64,000 nucleotides of DNA from ZC4RG30 sp963812195. GTDB lineage: Bacteria; Pseudomonadota; Gammaproteobacteria; Steroidobacterales; Steroidobacteraceae. Position numbers and translations under genes: made by a program. The notes beneath the pieces are model-generated. The model was not told where the DNA came from. It ran no database searches and worked only from the letters and a program-made list of their open reading frames with translations. The DNA lies in contig CAWEUI010000001.1 in NCBI GenBank assembly GCA_963812195.1, positions 372,001-436,000 on the forward strand, in the 5' to 3' direction. Shown one piece after another: positions 48,759 to 58,207 of this stretch; positions within the stretch are counted from its first letter, which is position 1, and the number at the start of each line of letters is the position of its first letter.

Positions 48759-50597
48759 TCAGACTCCCTCGACATCCAGGTCCACGAAAGCTGCCGGCCG
48801 CTCGCCCGTTTCTCCGGCATGCACGGCCGCGTCCTGCGGCATGGACAGCAGCCGTGCAGTATTGACCAGCGCCATGTGGGTCAGCGCCTGCGGGAAATTG
48901 CCGAGCAGGTGCTTCTTCTGGGTGTCGTATTCCTCGGCAAGCAGCCCGACGTCATTGGCCAGCTTGAGCAGGCGCTCGAACAGCGCCAGCGCCTCGTCGC
49001 GGCGGCCGATCAGCGCCAGGCAATCCGCCAGCCAGAATGAACAGGGCAGGAACACGCCCTCTCCCGGCGGCAGCGCGTCCACATCGGTATCGGTCGAATA
49101 GCGCAGCACCAGTCCGTCGACCATAAGCTCTTTTTCGATGGCCTCGACCGTACCGCGCAACCTGGGATCATCACCGGGCAGGAAGCCGACCAGCGGCATG
49201 AGCAACAGGCTCGCGTCCAGAAGCGGCGAACCATAGGACTGCACGAAGGTGTTGCGCTTCGAATCGAAGCCGCGTTCACAGATTTGCGCGTGGATGGCAT
49301 CGCGTGTCTGGCGCCAACGGTCGATGGGGCCGTCAAGACCAAAGCGCTCCGCGTCCTTTACCGCCCGATCAAAGGCCACCCAGGCCATCACCTTGGAGTG
49401 CGTGAAATGCCGCCGTGGCCCGCGCACCTCCCATATGCCTTCGTCCGGATCCTGCCAGTGTCGTTCCAGGAACTGCAGCACAACGACCTGTATTTCCCAG
49501 GACGCACGCTCCGGCTCCAGGCCTGCGGCGCGCGCCAGGTGCAGCGTATCCATCACCTCGCCGTACACGTCGAGCTGGAACTGCGTGGAGGCTGCATTGC
49601 CGACACGCACCGGACGCGAATTGGCGTAGCCGGAGAGCCAGGGCAGCTCCACCTCATCCAGACGTCGCCGGCCCGTAATGCTGTACAGGATCTGCAGATT
49701 CTCCGGCCGGCCGGCCACCGCGCGCAGCAGCCACTCGCGCCACGCGGTGGCTTCCTCATGGTACCCCGCCAGCAGCATGGCATTGAGCGTGAAGGTGGCG
49801 TCGCGGATCCAGCAATAGCGGTAATCCCAGTTGCGCACGCCGCCCCACTGTTCCGGCAGCGAGGTGGTCGGCGCCGCGACGATCCCGCCCGTGGGGTGGT
49901 AGATCAGCGCCTTGAGCGTGATCAGCGAACGCACCACGGCCTCGCGCCACGGCCCTTCGTACGCACAGCGCCGGGACCAGTCACGCCAGACCTTCTCGGT
50001 GGCGCGCACTGCCCATTCGGCATCCACCACCGGCTCCGGCTTCTCGTGGGAAGGCCGGTGGGCAAGCGAGAACGACAGCCGTTCGCCGTCACGCACCGCG
50101 AACTCGGCCACGGTCATCATGTTCTCGCCGTGCATCTCCACGGTTGAATGCAGTTCCAGCGTATCCGGCCCGGCCGTTGCCATCAGCATGCCGTCCGCGT
50201 GATGCACCCATGGGACGACGGAACCGTAGTCCATGCGCATGATGAGCTCCATGCGCATTGGCACTCGTCCCTTCAGCCCCTCAACGATGCGCACCACGTT
50301 GCGGCGCCCATCCGTCATCGGCATGCAGTCGATGACCCGCACCGAGCCGTCTTCGGTCTCGAAATCGGTTTCCAGGATCAGCGTGCCCTCACGATAGCGG
50401 CGACTCACCTTGCCCGCACCATCGGCCGGTGCGAGCAACCACCGGCCATTGGCTGGGCCGCCAAGCAATGCCGCAAAACAGGCATCGGTATCGAACCGCG
50501 GCAGGCACAGCCAGTCGATCGAACCATTGCGTCCCACCAGCGCCGCAGTGTGGCCATCGCCAATCATTGCGTAATCTTCAATCGACAACGGCATCAC
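48759..50597 (-). CDS. Glycoside hydrolase family 15 (glucoamylase/trehalase-like)
   Basis: This 612-residue cytoplasmic protein has an N-terminal beta-rich domain (IEDYAMIGDGHTAALVGRNG, SIDWLCLPRFDTDACFAALL) and an (alpha/alpha)6 barrel with SLPEQWGGVRNWDYRYCWIRD, GNAASTQFQLDVYGEVMD and GEGVFLPCSFWLADCLAL, where the Glu residues of the GH15 active site are expected. No signal peptide is visible, so it probably acts on storage glucan or trehalose inside the cell. It follows a permease gene (stop 50606), 8 bases apart on the same strand. Confidence 0.88.
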   Translation of the reverse strand: MMPLSIEDYAMIGDGHTAALVGRNGSIDWLCLPRFDTDACFAALLGGPANGRWLLAPADGAGKVSRRYREGTLILETDFETEDGSVRVIDCMPMTDGRRNVVRIVEGLKGRVPMRMELIMRMDYGSVVPWVHHADGMLMATAGPDTLELHSTVEMHGENMMTVAEFAVRDGERLSFSLAHRPSHEKPEPVVDAEWAVRATEKVWRDWSRRCAYEGPWREAVVRSLITLKALIYHPTGGIVAAPTTSLPEQWGGVRNWDYRYCWIRDATFTLNAMLLAGYHEEATAWREWLLRAVAGRPENLQILYSITGRRRLDEVELPWLSGYANSRPVRVGNAASTQFQLDVYGEVMDTLHLARAAGLEPERASWEIQVVVLQFLERHWQDPDEGIWEVRGPRRHFTHSKVMAWVAFDRAVKDAERFGLDGPIDRWRQTRDAIHAQICERGFDSKRNTFVQSYGSPLLDASLLLMPLVGFLPGDDPRLRGTVEAIEKELMVDGLVLRYSTDTDVDALPPGEGVFLPCSFWLADCLALIGRRDEALALFERLLKLANDVGLLAEEYDTQKKHLLGNFPQALTHMALVNTARLLSMPQDAAVHAGETGERPAAFVDLDVEGV

Positions 50598-50605
50598 TTA
50601 CCTCG

Positions 50606-51808
50606 CTACGATTCAGCCGGCGCCCCGACCAGCGCCGCCGCAACACATATCAGACCTACCACTACAAAGCCCAGACGCAAGACCCAACCACCGGTTCGGA
50701 TGCGAATGGACACCCAGACCGCAATCACCGCCTGCACGGCGTAGTAGGCCGCGAACGCCCGTGAAGATAACGCGATGACCGCGAACGGGTCCGTGAGCCA
50801 CACCACGGCCAGGGCCAGGGCACTGGCAGCCACGAACGCCACCGGCAGGGATAGTCGCTGTCGCGAGACCTCCACCAGCAGGCCACTGGAGCCAATCGAA
50901 TCAGCGATGGCCGCGCTCAACTGGCTGGTCACCGAACCGCCCAGCACGAACCAGCCCAGCAGCGGCGCCACCATCGCCATGATGTCGTAGATGCCGGCCA
51001 CACCCTTTGCCTGCGAGGCCGGTTCCAGCACCGGCGTCAGCAGCGCGAGGAACACCAGATAGATCACCGAGGAGATCCACTGCGCCAGGCGCATGGTGCG
51101 GATCCGCGTGCGCTGGTCGTAGGTGGCTCCAAGGTAGCGTGAGGTCTCGAAGCCCTGCACCGTGATGAGCAGGCCAAGCAGCATGGGCAGGCTGTGCCAG
51201 GTGGCATGCACCGACGGCACCGTGAACACGATGGCCGGATCGCTTGCCCACCAGACGCCCAGGCCCACCAGCAGCCCGGCGATCAGCCCGATCTTCACCG
51301 ACACGCTGGCATGGGCGGCGTGCTCGACCTTGCGCAGGTCCCCCGACAGGGTCAGCAATGCAATGGCCGCGATGACGCCCGTCACCACGATGCGCGCAAT
51401 CAGCTGATGAGGATTGTCGCCAGCCGCGAACGGCTTCAACATGAATTCGGCCAGCAGTTTCAGGTAGTACGCCACCGACACCGCGTAGGCAATGGCAAGC
51501 ATGACCTGCGCCAGGCGCATCGCCCAGGCCAACCGATCATGGAAATCCAGATCTTCGGCGTGCGCCTCCGCATGCTGGATATTGAAGCGCACCACGGCGC
51601 CGGCGGCATAGGCAATCGCCAGCAGCAATGCCATCGCCACAATCGCCCCGGAACCGAACTCGCGCGCCAGCAGGGGTCCGCAGATCAGGAATCCCGAGCC
51701 AATGATGGAAGCCAGCGGCGTGACCGTTGCCCGCCATGTCTGGCTGCGCGCCAGCCCGCCGAAATTCAGCACTACCGCCACCAGGACGGCAACCACCACC
51801 GACGCCAC
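50606..51808 (-). CDS. Polytopic membrane protein, APC-like permease of unknown substrate
   Basis: This 400-residue hydrophobic protein has about 11-12 predicted membrane helices. The N-terminal ATVTPLASIIGSGFLICGPLLA resembles the first helix of amino-acid/polyamine/organocation transporters, where a Gly-rich unwound segment binds substrate. The usual family signatures are weak, so the assignment is tentative. The start is a GTG with no good ribosome binding site, and a different start is possible. It is co-directional with the GH15 gene 8 bases downstream. Confidence 0.6.
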   Translation of the reverse strand: MASVVVAVLVAVVLNFGGLARSQTWRATVTPLASIIGSGFLICGPLLAREFGSGAIVAMALLLAIAYAAGAVVRFNIQHAEAHAEDLDFHDRLAWAMRLAQVMLAIAYAVSVAYYLKLLAEFMLKPFAAGDNPHQLIARIVVTGVIAAIALLTLSGDLRKVEHAAHASVSVKIGLIAGLLVGLGVWWASDPAIVFTVPSVHATWHSLPMLLGLLITVQGFETSRYLGATYDQRTRIRTMRLAQWISSVIYLVFLALLTPVLEPASQAKGVAGIYDIMAMVAPLLGWFVLGGSVTSQLSAAIADSIGSSGLLVEVSRQRLSLPVAFVAASALALAVVWLTDPFAVIALSSRAFAAYYAVQAVIAVWVSIRIRTGGWVLRLGFVVVGLICVAAALVGAPAES

Positions 51809-51921
51809 GGAAAAGTCAGCATGCGATCTGGATGACGTCCCTGTAATGATGGGCGGAGTTCACTGCGATGTTCGCTGACCGTATCGTTGCCTGGCGTTCG
51901 GGCGATGATACAGTGCGAACC

Positions 51922-52992
51922 ATGCGTGAAACATCCACAAAGACGAGGGGCGCACTGCTTGCCGCGGCGCTGGGGTTGCCGCTGCCGTCGCTGGCCGGCG
52001 CTGCCGGCTATCAGGTGTACGTCACCAACGAGCATGCCGGCACGGTCACGGTCATCGACGGCGCCACGCTTAAGGCGGTGAAGACGATCCCCGTGGGCAA
52101 ACGACCGCGCGGCATCCACGCCAGCCCGGACGGCAAGACCGTCTACGTGGCGCTCAGCGGCACGCCCATCGCGGGTCCGCCCAAGCTCGATGCCAACGGC
52201 AACCCGGTCTTCGACCGCGACGATGACGATGACGTGCCCGCGGACAAGTCCGCCGACGGCATCGGTGTGCTCGACGTGGCCACCGGCAAGGTGCTGCGCA
52301 AGATCAAGGTCGGCTCCGACCCGGAGGAGTTCGACCTCAGCGCCGACGGCAGGCATCTGTACGTATCCAACGAGGACGTGAAGACGGCCAGTTCGGTGGA
52401 CATCTCCAACGGCAAGGTGGAGAAGATCGTCGTGCTCAGCCAGGAGCCCGAGGGCGTGGCGGTCACCCCGGACGGCAAGCGGCTGTTCGTGACCTGCGAG
52501 ACCGGCGGCGACGTGTTCGTGATCGACATCGGCACGTTCAAGGTGGTCGGGCATTTGAAGGTCGGGCCGAGGCCGCGCAGCGTGGCGTTCCTGGACAACG
52601 GCAAGCTCGCGGTGGTGCCGTCCGAATCAGCCGGCGAGCTGTACGTGATCGACACGGACGCGGTAAAGGTCGTAAGGACCATTGCCCTGCCCAAGGGCTC
52701 ACGGCCCATGCGCCTGCGCATCACGCCCGACGGCAAGACCCTGTATGCCAGCACCGGCCGCGGCGGTTCGGTGGTGGCCCTGAACACCGCGGACTTCGCC
52801 GTGACGGGTACGATCGCCGTGGGCAAGCGGCCGTGGGGCATCGTGATCTCGCCGGATGGCAAGTACCTGTTTGCCGCCAACGGTCCTTCCAACGACGTGT
52901 CCGTGGTGGATCTGGCTGCCGGCAGGGAAATCGCCCGTATCAAATCCCCGGGCAGCCCCTGGGGCGTGGCGATCGTGCCTACTGGCCGATGA
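51922..52992 (+). CDS. Secreted YVTN-type beta-propeller repeat protein
   Basis: This 356-residue protein has an N-terminal signal (GALLAAALGLPLPSLAGAAG). Seven propeller blades follow, with repeats such as YQVYVTNEHAGTVTVIDGAT, RPRGIHASPDGKTVYVAL, PEGVAVTPDGKRLFVTCET and RPWGIVISPDGKYLFAANG. One loop carries an acidic run (FDRDDDDDVPADKSADG) that may bind calcium. Such proteins are associated with redox or binding roles but have no single function. The 3' end overlaps the convergent diheme lipoprotein gene by 14 bases. The ATG at 51922 was chosen for the signal peptide; another in-frame ATG is at 51868. Confidence 0.82.
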   Translation: MRETSTKTRGALLAAALGLPLPSLAGAAGYQVYVTNEHAGTVTVIDGATLKAVKTIPVGKRPRGIHASPDGKTVYVALSGTPIAGPPKLDANGNPVFDRDDDDDVPADKSADGIGVLDVATGKVLRKIKVGSDPEEFDLSADGRHLYVSNEDVKTASSVDISNGKVEKIVVLSQEPEGVAVTPDGKRLFVTCETGGDVFVIDIGTFKVVGHLKVGPRPRSVAFLDNGKLAVVPSESAGELYVIDTDAVKVVRTIALPKGSRPMRLRITPDGKTLYASTGRGGSVVALNTADFAVTGTIAVGKRPWGIVISPDGKYLFAANGPSNDVSVVDLAAGREIARIKSPGSPWGVAIVPTGR

Positions 52993-54343
52993 TGTACACC
53001 TGCTGCGAGACCACACTGCGCGTGTAGCCGTCCTTGTAGGCGCGGGCACGCAACACGGTCGGCCCCTCCAGTCGCACGGGTCCCTGGTACAGCGGGTCAC
53101 TCTCACCCGGCGCACTGCCGTCCACCGTGTAGTGGATAGCCGCGTCGGGGTCAGTGGCCGAAATCGTGACCGTCACCGGACCATCGAAATTGCCGCCCGC
53201 CGGCGCAATGGTCGGGGGTGGCAGCACGTCACGGCCCGGCATGCTCTGGATCCACGCGCGCAGCAGTTGCACGCCCTGCTCGTCGATGGTGTTCCTTGCA
53301 ATCGGCGGCATGCGGATATCGCCGTTGGTATCGACCCGCTTGAACATGATCGAACGCCACGGATCATGCGGCGAAATCACGCGCGCATGGTCAATGCCCT
53401 CGTCGATCAGCACCGGTCCGTCGATGATCTTCTGTTCGGCCAGCGGCGTGGTATAGCGCGCGTCGAAGTTCGCCACTGTCCCGCCCGGACGGTGGCAGTG
53501 CCCGCAATTGGCGTCCAGGTAGGAGCGTGCACGATCCTGGATGCTGCGGCTGGTATCGTCCGGGCGCGCCAGCGCCTGCGCGGTGGCGATGTCCTGCGCA
53601 CTCATCGCCGGCTCGAACAGGCCCAGACGGTTCCAGCGCACCAGCTGGTTCTCGGTGGTGCCGTCCGGATAGTGCAGCGGCCGATTCATCTGCCGCGTCT
53701 TCAGGCCCAGTTCGCCGGGCGTGTGGCTGTTGTGACAGGTCAGGCAGTCCTTGCGGCTCGGGTAGTACCAGGTCTGCATGTGCTGGCGCCCGCCTGCGTC
53801 GCGGATGGCAATCTTTTCGCTGGCGCTGTCCGGCAGCAGGTCCGCGTCGCTCAGGTCCGCGCGCCACTTGTAGTCGACGCCGTAGGGGTTGCCGTCCCGG
53901 CCGATCACGAGCAGCCGCGTTTCCAGCCGTCGGGTACGCGCAGGGTGCGCGGCATCCACGGGCAGCTCGAAAGTCTTGGTGAAAACCGTGCCCGGCGGGA
54001 AGGTCCACTCCCCCTCGGCCGACACCTTCACCTTGCCGGCCGGGATGGCCACGAAGCGCGCCTTCTGCGCGCCGTCCGACCAGAAGGCCAGGATGAGCTC
54101 GTAGGGCATGAGGCCCGGTGCCGGTTGCAGCGTGGCCAGATCCGCAAACACGCCGGTCTGCGACAACAGTGGCGGAATCACGCCGTCCGCGGAGTCCGGC
54201 ATGTTCAGGTAGGGCCGCGTGGGCTGGCGTTGCGCCGGCAGGCGCGTAACCGCACTGGCCGTCGGGGGTGCGGAGGGCTCCGGCCGGCCGACACAGCCGC
54301 CGAGCACGACGACGAGCAAACAGGTGATCAGGCGATGTCTCAT
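52979..54343 (-). CDS. Diheme cytochrome c lipoprotein with a C-terminal chitobiase-like beta domain
   Basis: This 454-residue protein has a lipoprotein signal with LGGC. The main region has FWSDGAQKARFVAIPAG, RRLETRLLVIGRDGN, heme site CLTCH in KDCLTCHNSHTPGELG and heme site CGHCH in LDANCGHCHRPGGTVAN, followed by MPPIARNTIDEQGVQLLRAWI. This parallels the C-terminal half of the protein at 25455-27692 and resembles SO2930-type diheme proteins. The last ~75 residues (TIAPAGGNFDGPVTVTISA, AIHYTVDGSAPGESDPLY) form a domain seen at the C-terminus of chitobiases. The combination suggests a surface or periplasmic electron-transfer protein with a binding module. Confidence 0.8.
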   Translation of the reverse strand: MRHRLITCLLVVVLGGCVGRPEPSAPPTASAVTRLPAQRQPTRPYLNMPDSADGVIPPLLSQTGVFADLATLQPAPGLMPYELILAFWSDGAQKARFVAIPAGKVKVSAEGEWTFPPGTVFTKTFELPVDAAHPARTRRLETRLLVIGRDGNPYGVDYKWRADLSDADLLPDSASEKIAIRDAGGRQHMQTWYYPSRKDCLTCHNSHTPGELGLKTRQMNRPLHYPDGTTENQLVRWNRLGLFEPAMSAQDIATAQALARPDDTSRSIQDRARSYLDANCGHCHRPGGTVANFDARYTTPLAEQKIIDGPVLIDEGIDHARVISPHDPWRSIMFKRVDTNGDIRMPPIARNTIDEQGVQLLRAWIQSMPGRDVLPPPTIAPAGGNFDGPVTVTISATDPDAAIHYTVDGSAPGESDPLYQGPVRLEGPTVLRARAYKDGYTRSVVSQQVYIIGQ

Positions 54344-54406
54344 GGCCCCTAGTCTATCGCGAGCGGTCCATCTTCCCGCGGGACGACCATCCGGTTAGCG
54401 AATACC

Positions 54407-55798
54407 ATGGCGCCCATGCGCACAGTCACGCTGCCACACTGGTTCCCTTCGCTGAGCCAGCATTTCCTGATCGTCGCGCTGGCGCTGCTCATCTATCTGC
54501 TCAGTACACGCGTGCGCCGTGAACGACGCGCTCCCGCCGCGGCCATAGCCTGGGTGATGGGAATGACCCTGGCGCCCTACCTGATCCTGCCCCTGTACGT
54601 GGCGTTCGGCCGACGCAAGCAGCTCGCGCCGTCGCAGCCTGCGATCACGCCGTATGGTGGTACGGATCACTGGGCCGTGAACCTGCTCGCCAGCTTCGGC
54701 ATCACCGGCCCGGCGCCCTCGGCGGTGCGCTTTCACGCCGATGGCGGCGAAGCCCGCGCTGCCCTGTGGCAGCTGATCGACGCTGCCCGGGGCACGCTGG
54801 AGGTGTGCACCTTCCTGATCGGCAACGACGAATTTGGCCGCGAGGTGCTGGCGCGGCTGGCCGCCCGGGCCCGTTCGGGTGTGCATGTCCGTCTGATGTA
54901 CGACGGCATCTTCGCCTGGCGCCGACCACGCCGCGCCGTGCGCGCCCTGAAAGCGGCCGGCGCCGAAGTCGCGGTCTTCCATCCGCTGTTCACGTTGCGG
55001 CGCCATGGTCCGCGCAACCTGCGCAATCACCGCAAATTCGTGATCGCCGATCGCCGCCGGATGTGGGCAGGCGGCCGCAATCTGGCCGCCGAGTATTTCA
55101 CCGGGGCGCCGGGCATCGAGACATGGCTGGACCTGTCCTTTGACCTGGAAGGCCCCGTGGTACCCACCGCCGCGCGACAGTTCGAGCTGGACTGGGCTTC
55201 GGCGTGCGGCAGGCGGGGATCGCCCGCGCGCACTGACGACCTGCCGGCAGCCGCCGTGCAGGGTGCGCCCGCACAGTTCCTGCCCAGCGGGCCCGACCAG
55301 GCCGAGGATCCTGCCGAAGCGTTGCTGGTCAGCGCGTGCTACCGGGCGCAACACCGGCTGCTGGCGATCACCCCCTACTACGTGCCGGACGCCTCGCTGC
55401 AACAGGCGCTGTGTCTGGCCGCGCGGCGCGGCGTGGAGGTGACGCTGGTCATCCCGGCTGTCTCCAACCATCGCCTGGCCGATTTCGTGCGCGGCCGGCC
55501 GCTGCGCGAACTGGCGCAGGCCGGCGCGCGCATCGCGCTGCTGCCAGGGATGTCGCATGCCAAGGCAGTGGTGGTGGACGACTCGCTGGCGGTCAGCGGC
55601 TCGTTCAACCTCGACGCGCGCAGCCTGCTGCTGAACTACGAATTCGGCGTCGTGTTCTACGGCGAAGCGCAGATTGCCTGGCTGGCTGACTGGATCAGCA
55701 CGCGCGTCACCGAATGCCGGCCTTTCGATGCGCGCCGGCCCGGCCTGCTGCGCGACATCGCCGAGGGGGCAATGCTGGCGATCGCGTTCCAGATCTGA
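54407..55798 (+). CDS. cls: Cardiolipin synthase (phospholipase D family)
   Basis: This 463-residue protein has two N-terminal membrane segments (about 12-30 and 45-65) and two HKD motifs: NHRKFVIADRRRMWAGGRN near residue 207 and SHAKAVVVDDSLAVSGSFN near residue 385. This is the bacterial Cls layout for joining two phosphatidylglycerols. The start may be at 54407 or at the ATG three codons later. It is next to a broken cyclopropane-fatty-acid synthase gene, so this was probably a membrane-lipid remodelling locus. Confidence 0.88.
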   Translation: MAPMRTVTLPHWFPSLSQHFLIVALALLIYLLSTRVRRERRAPAAAIAWVMGMTLAPYLILPLYVAFGRRKQLAPSQPAITPYGGTDHWAVNLLASFGITGPAPSAVRFHADGGEARAALWQLIDAARGTLEVCTFLIGNDEFGREVLARLAARARSGVHVRLMYDGIFAWRRPRRAVRALKAAGAEVAVFHPLFTLRRHGPRNLRNHRKFVIADRRRMWAGGRNLAAEYFTGAPGIETWLDLSFDLEGPVVPTAARQFELDWASACGRRGSPARTDDLPAAAVQGAPAQFLPSGPDQAEDPAEALLVSACYRAQHRLLAITPYYVPDASLQQALCLAARRGVEVTLVIPAVSNHRLADFVRGRPLRELAQAGARIALLPGMSHAKAVVVDDSLAVSGSFNLDARSLLLNYEFGVVFYGEAQIAWLADWISTRVTECRPFDARRPGLLRDIAEGAMLAIAFQI

Positions 55799-55943
55799 GC
55801 GGCGCCCCACTCGATCAACCGGTACAGCATCGAGGTGGACACGGTCAGGTCAAGCGGCAGCCGGGAATACGATAGCCGGAACCAGCAGCACGAAGAGCCC
55901 GGGAACGTATCGTCCTTGCCGCGGGCGGTACCTGACCGTGCCT

Positions 55944-56486
55944 TCAGGTTCCGCTCAACAGAACCTGCCACACGTCGGCATTGCGCGAACGGAACCCGGC
56001 TGCCACCGAACTGAGGTAGTAGCGCCACATCCGGTAGAAGCGCTCGTCACGGGTCCTGGACAGATCCGGCCAGGCTTTCTCGAAATTCCCGCGCCAGGCC
56101 ATCAGCGTGGTGTCGTAGTTCGGGCCGATACGCTGCCAGCCTTCCAGCCAGAATATACCTGCCAGAGCCTCGACGATCTGCTGCTGCCGCGGCACCACCG
56201 CGTTGGGGAAGATGTACTTCGCCAGCCACGGATCGATGTCGTAGTTGCTGCTCCAGCGACCCGACCCGATGGTGTGCAGCAGGAAGCGTCCGCCGGGCTT
56301 CAGGCAGCGACGCACAACCTGCAGGTACTGGCGGTAGTTCTTTGGACCGACGTGCTCGAACATGCCGATCGAGTAGATGAAGAAGCGCGGGTCGCGGATC
56401 TGGATATCGGTCGGCCGGGCCCCGTCTACCTGGATATTGCTCTCGGCGAAGTAACGGGTAAGGGTTTCTCTGGCCCGTGCGGACAT
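55944..56486 (-). pseudogene. 3' remnant of cyclopropane-fatty-acyl-phospholipid synthase
   Basis: The readable part (about 180 residues from the Met at 56486, with homology starting slightly earlier at VIGFAP) matches the C-terminal half of CFA synthases: SIGMFEHVGPKNYRQYLQVV, RCLKPGGRFLLHTIGS, WLAKYIFPNAVVPRQQQI and YDTTLMAWRGNFEKAWPDL. The N-terminal ~200 residues, including the SAM-binding glycine motif, are missing. The next gene starts about 70 bases further on the other strand, so there is no room for them. It is probably a rearrangement remnant; catalytic activity is not expected. The 145 bases between it and cls hold no recognisable gene. Confidence 0.65.
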
Positions 56487-56575
56487 TGGGGCGAAACCTA
56501 TCACGGAATCACAGTTTAGGCAGCCGGCCTGACCTAGAGTCGAGCGGGTACGCAAGCGCGTCCGGTACGGTGAAC

Positions 56576-58171
56576 ATGCTCGAATCAACGCCCCCACAAA
56601 CCACGGCAGATGCCAGGGCAAACTGCCGTCGGCGCGCCCTGCGCGAGACACTGGTCATGGCGCTGGCCGCGTTTCTGATCGTCGCCGCCGGAATCCTCGG
56701 CGTCTGGAAAGCCACCTCCTCGACCATCCGCCAGGACTTCCGGGATCACCTCACCAGCCTGGCGCTGGTCGCGGCACAGCAAGTGGACCCGGAACTGCAT
56801 CGTCAGTTGCGCATGCCCGCGCAGGCCAACAGTGCGGCATACCAGCGTGCGATCGAGCCGTTGCGCCGCATGCGTCTCGCGCTGCCCGAAGTGCATGCCA
56901 TTTACACGATGGTCCGCGGCCAGGACGGCCTGGTGCACTACGTGCTCGACGCAGCCGACCCGGGAAATCATGACGGCAACAGTGTCGACAACGCTTCGGC
57001 CGTCTGGGAGGTTTACGAGAACCTCGACCCGACCACCAATGTGGCCCTGGGCGACGGCGTGAACCTGGGTCGTGCCGCCGCGACCCCGGAGCCCACCATC
57101 GACAAGCGCGGCAGCTGGATGTCGGGCATGGCTCCGCTGGTCGATGGCAGTGGCGAGCAGTTCGGCATAGTGGGCGTGAAGGTGGACAGCAGCCGCTTCA
57201 TCTCGCACCTCGAGCAGGCGCGGTTCCTGAGCTTCTCCGGGCTTGTGCCCGCCGCGCTGCTGATTGCGGCGCTTGGCTTTGCCTACTTCCGCGTCAGGAT
57301 GCGCGGCCTGGTCGCCGAGGTGGATGCCGAGCACAGCGCGCGCGAGGCGCATCGCAGCCAGCTGCGACTGGCCGGCATCATCGAAAGCACGAACGTGGGC
57401 ACCTGGGAGTCGACGGTGGATCCGGAGTCCACCGGGGGCGACGAACTGACCGTGGACGAACCGTGGGCCGCCATGCTGGGGCGCACTGCCGAAGAGCTCA
57501 ACCCTTTGACGCTGTCGCGCTTCTTTTCCATGCTGGTACACCCCGACGATGCGCCGATGGTCCACGCAGTCATCAACGAGGCGCTGCGCGAGGAGGGACG
57601 CATGATTGCGTTCGACGTGCGTATGCGCCACGCCAGGGGTCACTGGGTCTGGTCGGAAGTGCGCGGCAAGGTGGTGCAGCGCGATGCCCGGGGCCGGCCG
57701 CTGCGGATGGTCGGCACCCAGATGGATGCCACGGCCCGCAAGGAGGCCGAACTGGCCATGCAGCGCAGCGAGACCAATTTCCGCTCACTGTTCGAGCTCT
57801 CACCTGTGGGCATTTGCCAGGTGGAACCACGCAGCGGCAGGTTCCTGATGGTGAACGACTCGCTGGCTCGCTCCACGGGCTACAGCCGCGAGGAGCTGCT
57901 GCGCATGACCTTCTGGGACATCACGCCACCCGAGTGGCACGACGCCGAACGCGCTGAGCAGGCCAACCACACCAGCCAGGGCTCGTTTTCAATGTACGAG
58001 AAGGAATACCGGCGCAAGGACGGCACCCGCTACCCGGTACTGGTATCCGGAACCCACCATGTCGACCCGCTTGGCCGCGAAATTGGCTGGGCCATCGTGC
58101 AGGACATCAGCGGGCGCAAGGACGCCGAAAGGGTTCTCGCGGAGACCGTCCGCGTCAGCACACTGCGCTGA
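56576..58171 (+). CDS. Membrane-bound PAS-domain sensor lacking an output domain
   Basis: This 531-residue protein has a membrane helix at about 27-45, a periplasmic sensor region of about 180 residues (with ALPEVHAIYTMVRGQDGLVHY and SGMAPLVDGSGEQFGIVGVKV), and a second helix at about 220-242. Two PAS domains follow (about 265-390 and 395-525), of which the first contains HARGHWVWSEVRGKVVQRD. It stops right after the second PAS, where GGDEF or histidine-kinase domains normally follow. Nothing after the stop restores one before the convergent gene 36 bases away. It may signal through the neighbouring GGDEF-EAL protein, or it may be truncated. Confidence 0.78.
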   Translation: MLESTPPQTTADARANCRRRALRETLVMALAAFLIVAAGILGVWKATSSTIRQDFRDHLTSLALVAAQQVDPELHRQLRMPAQANSAAYQRAIEPLRRMRLALPEVHAIYTMVRGQDGLVHYVLDAADPGNHDGNSVDNASAVWEVYENLDPTTNVALGDGVNLGRAAATPEPTIDKRGSWMSGMAPLVDGSGEQFGIVGVKVDSSRFISHLEQARFLSFSGLVPAALLIAALGFAYFRVRMRGLVAEVDAEHSAREAHRSQLRLAGIIESTNVGTWESTVDPESTGGDELTVDEPWAAMLGRTAEELNPLTLSRFFSMLVHPDDAPMVHAVINEALREEGRMIAFDVRMRHARGHWVWSEVRGKVVQRDARGRPLRMVGTQMDATARKEAELAMQRSETNFRSLFELSPVGICQVEPRSGRFLMVNDSLARSTGYSREELLRMTFWDITPPEWHDAERAEQANHTSQGSFSMYEKEYRRKDGTRYPVLVSGTHHVDPLGREIGWAIVQDISGRKDAERVLAETVRVSTLR

Positions 58172-58207
58172 TCGCCGGACTGCCGGCGCGCTTTGCCCGC
58201 GCAGACT

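Noticed and set aside
51772..52554. Minus-strand frame of 260 codons opposite the YVTN protein
   Set aside because: Antisense shadow of the regular propeller repeats; no coding signal of its own.
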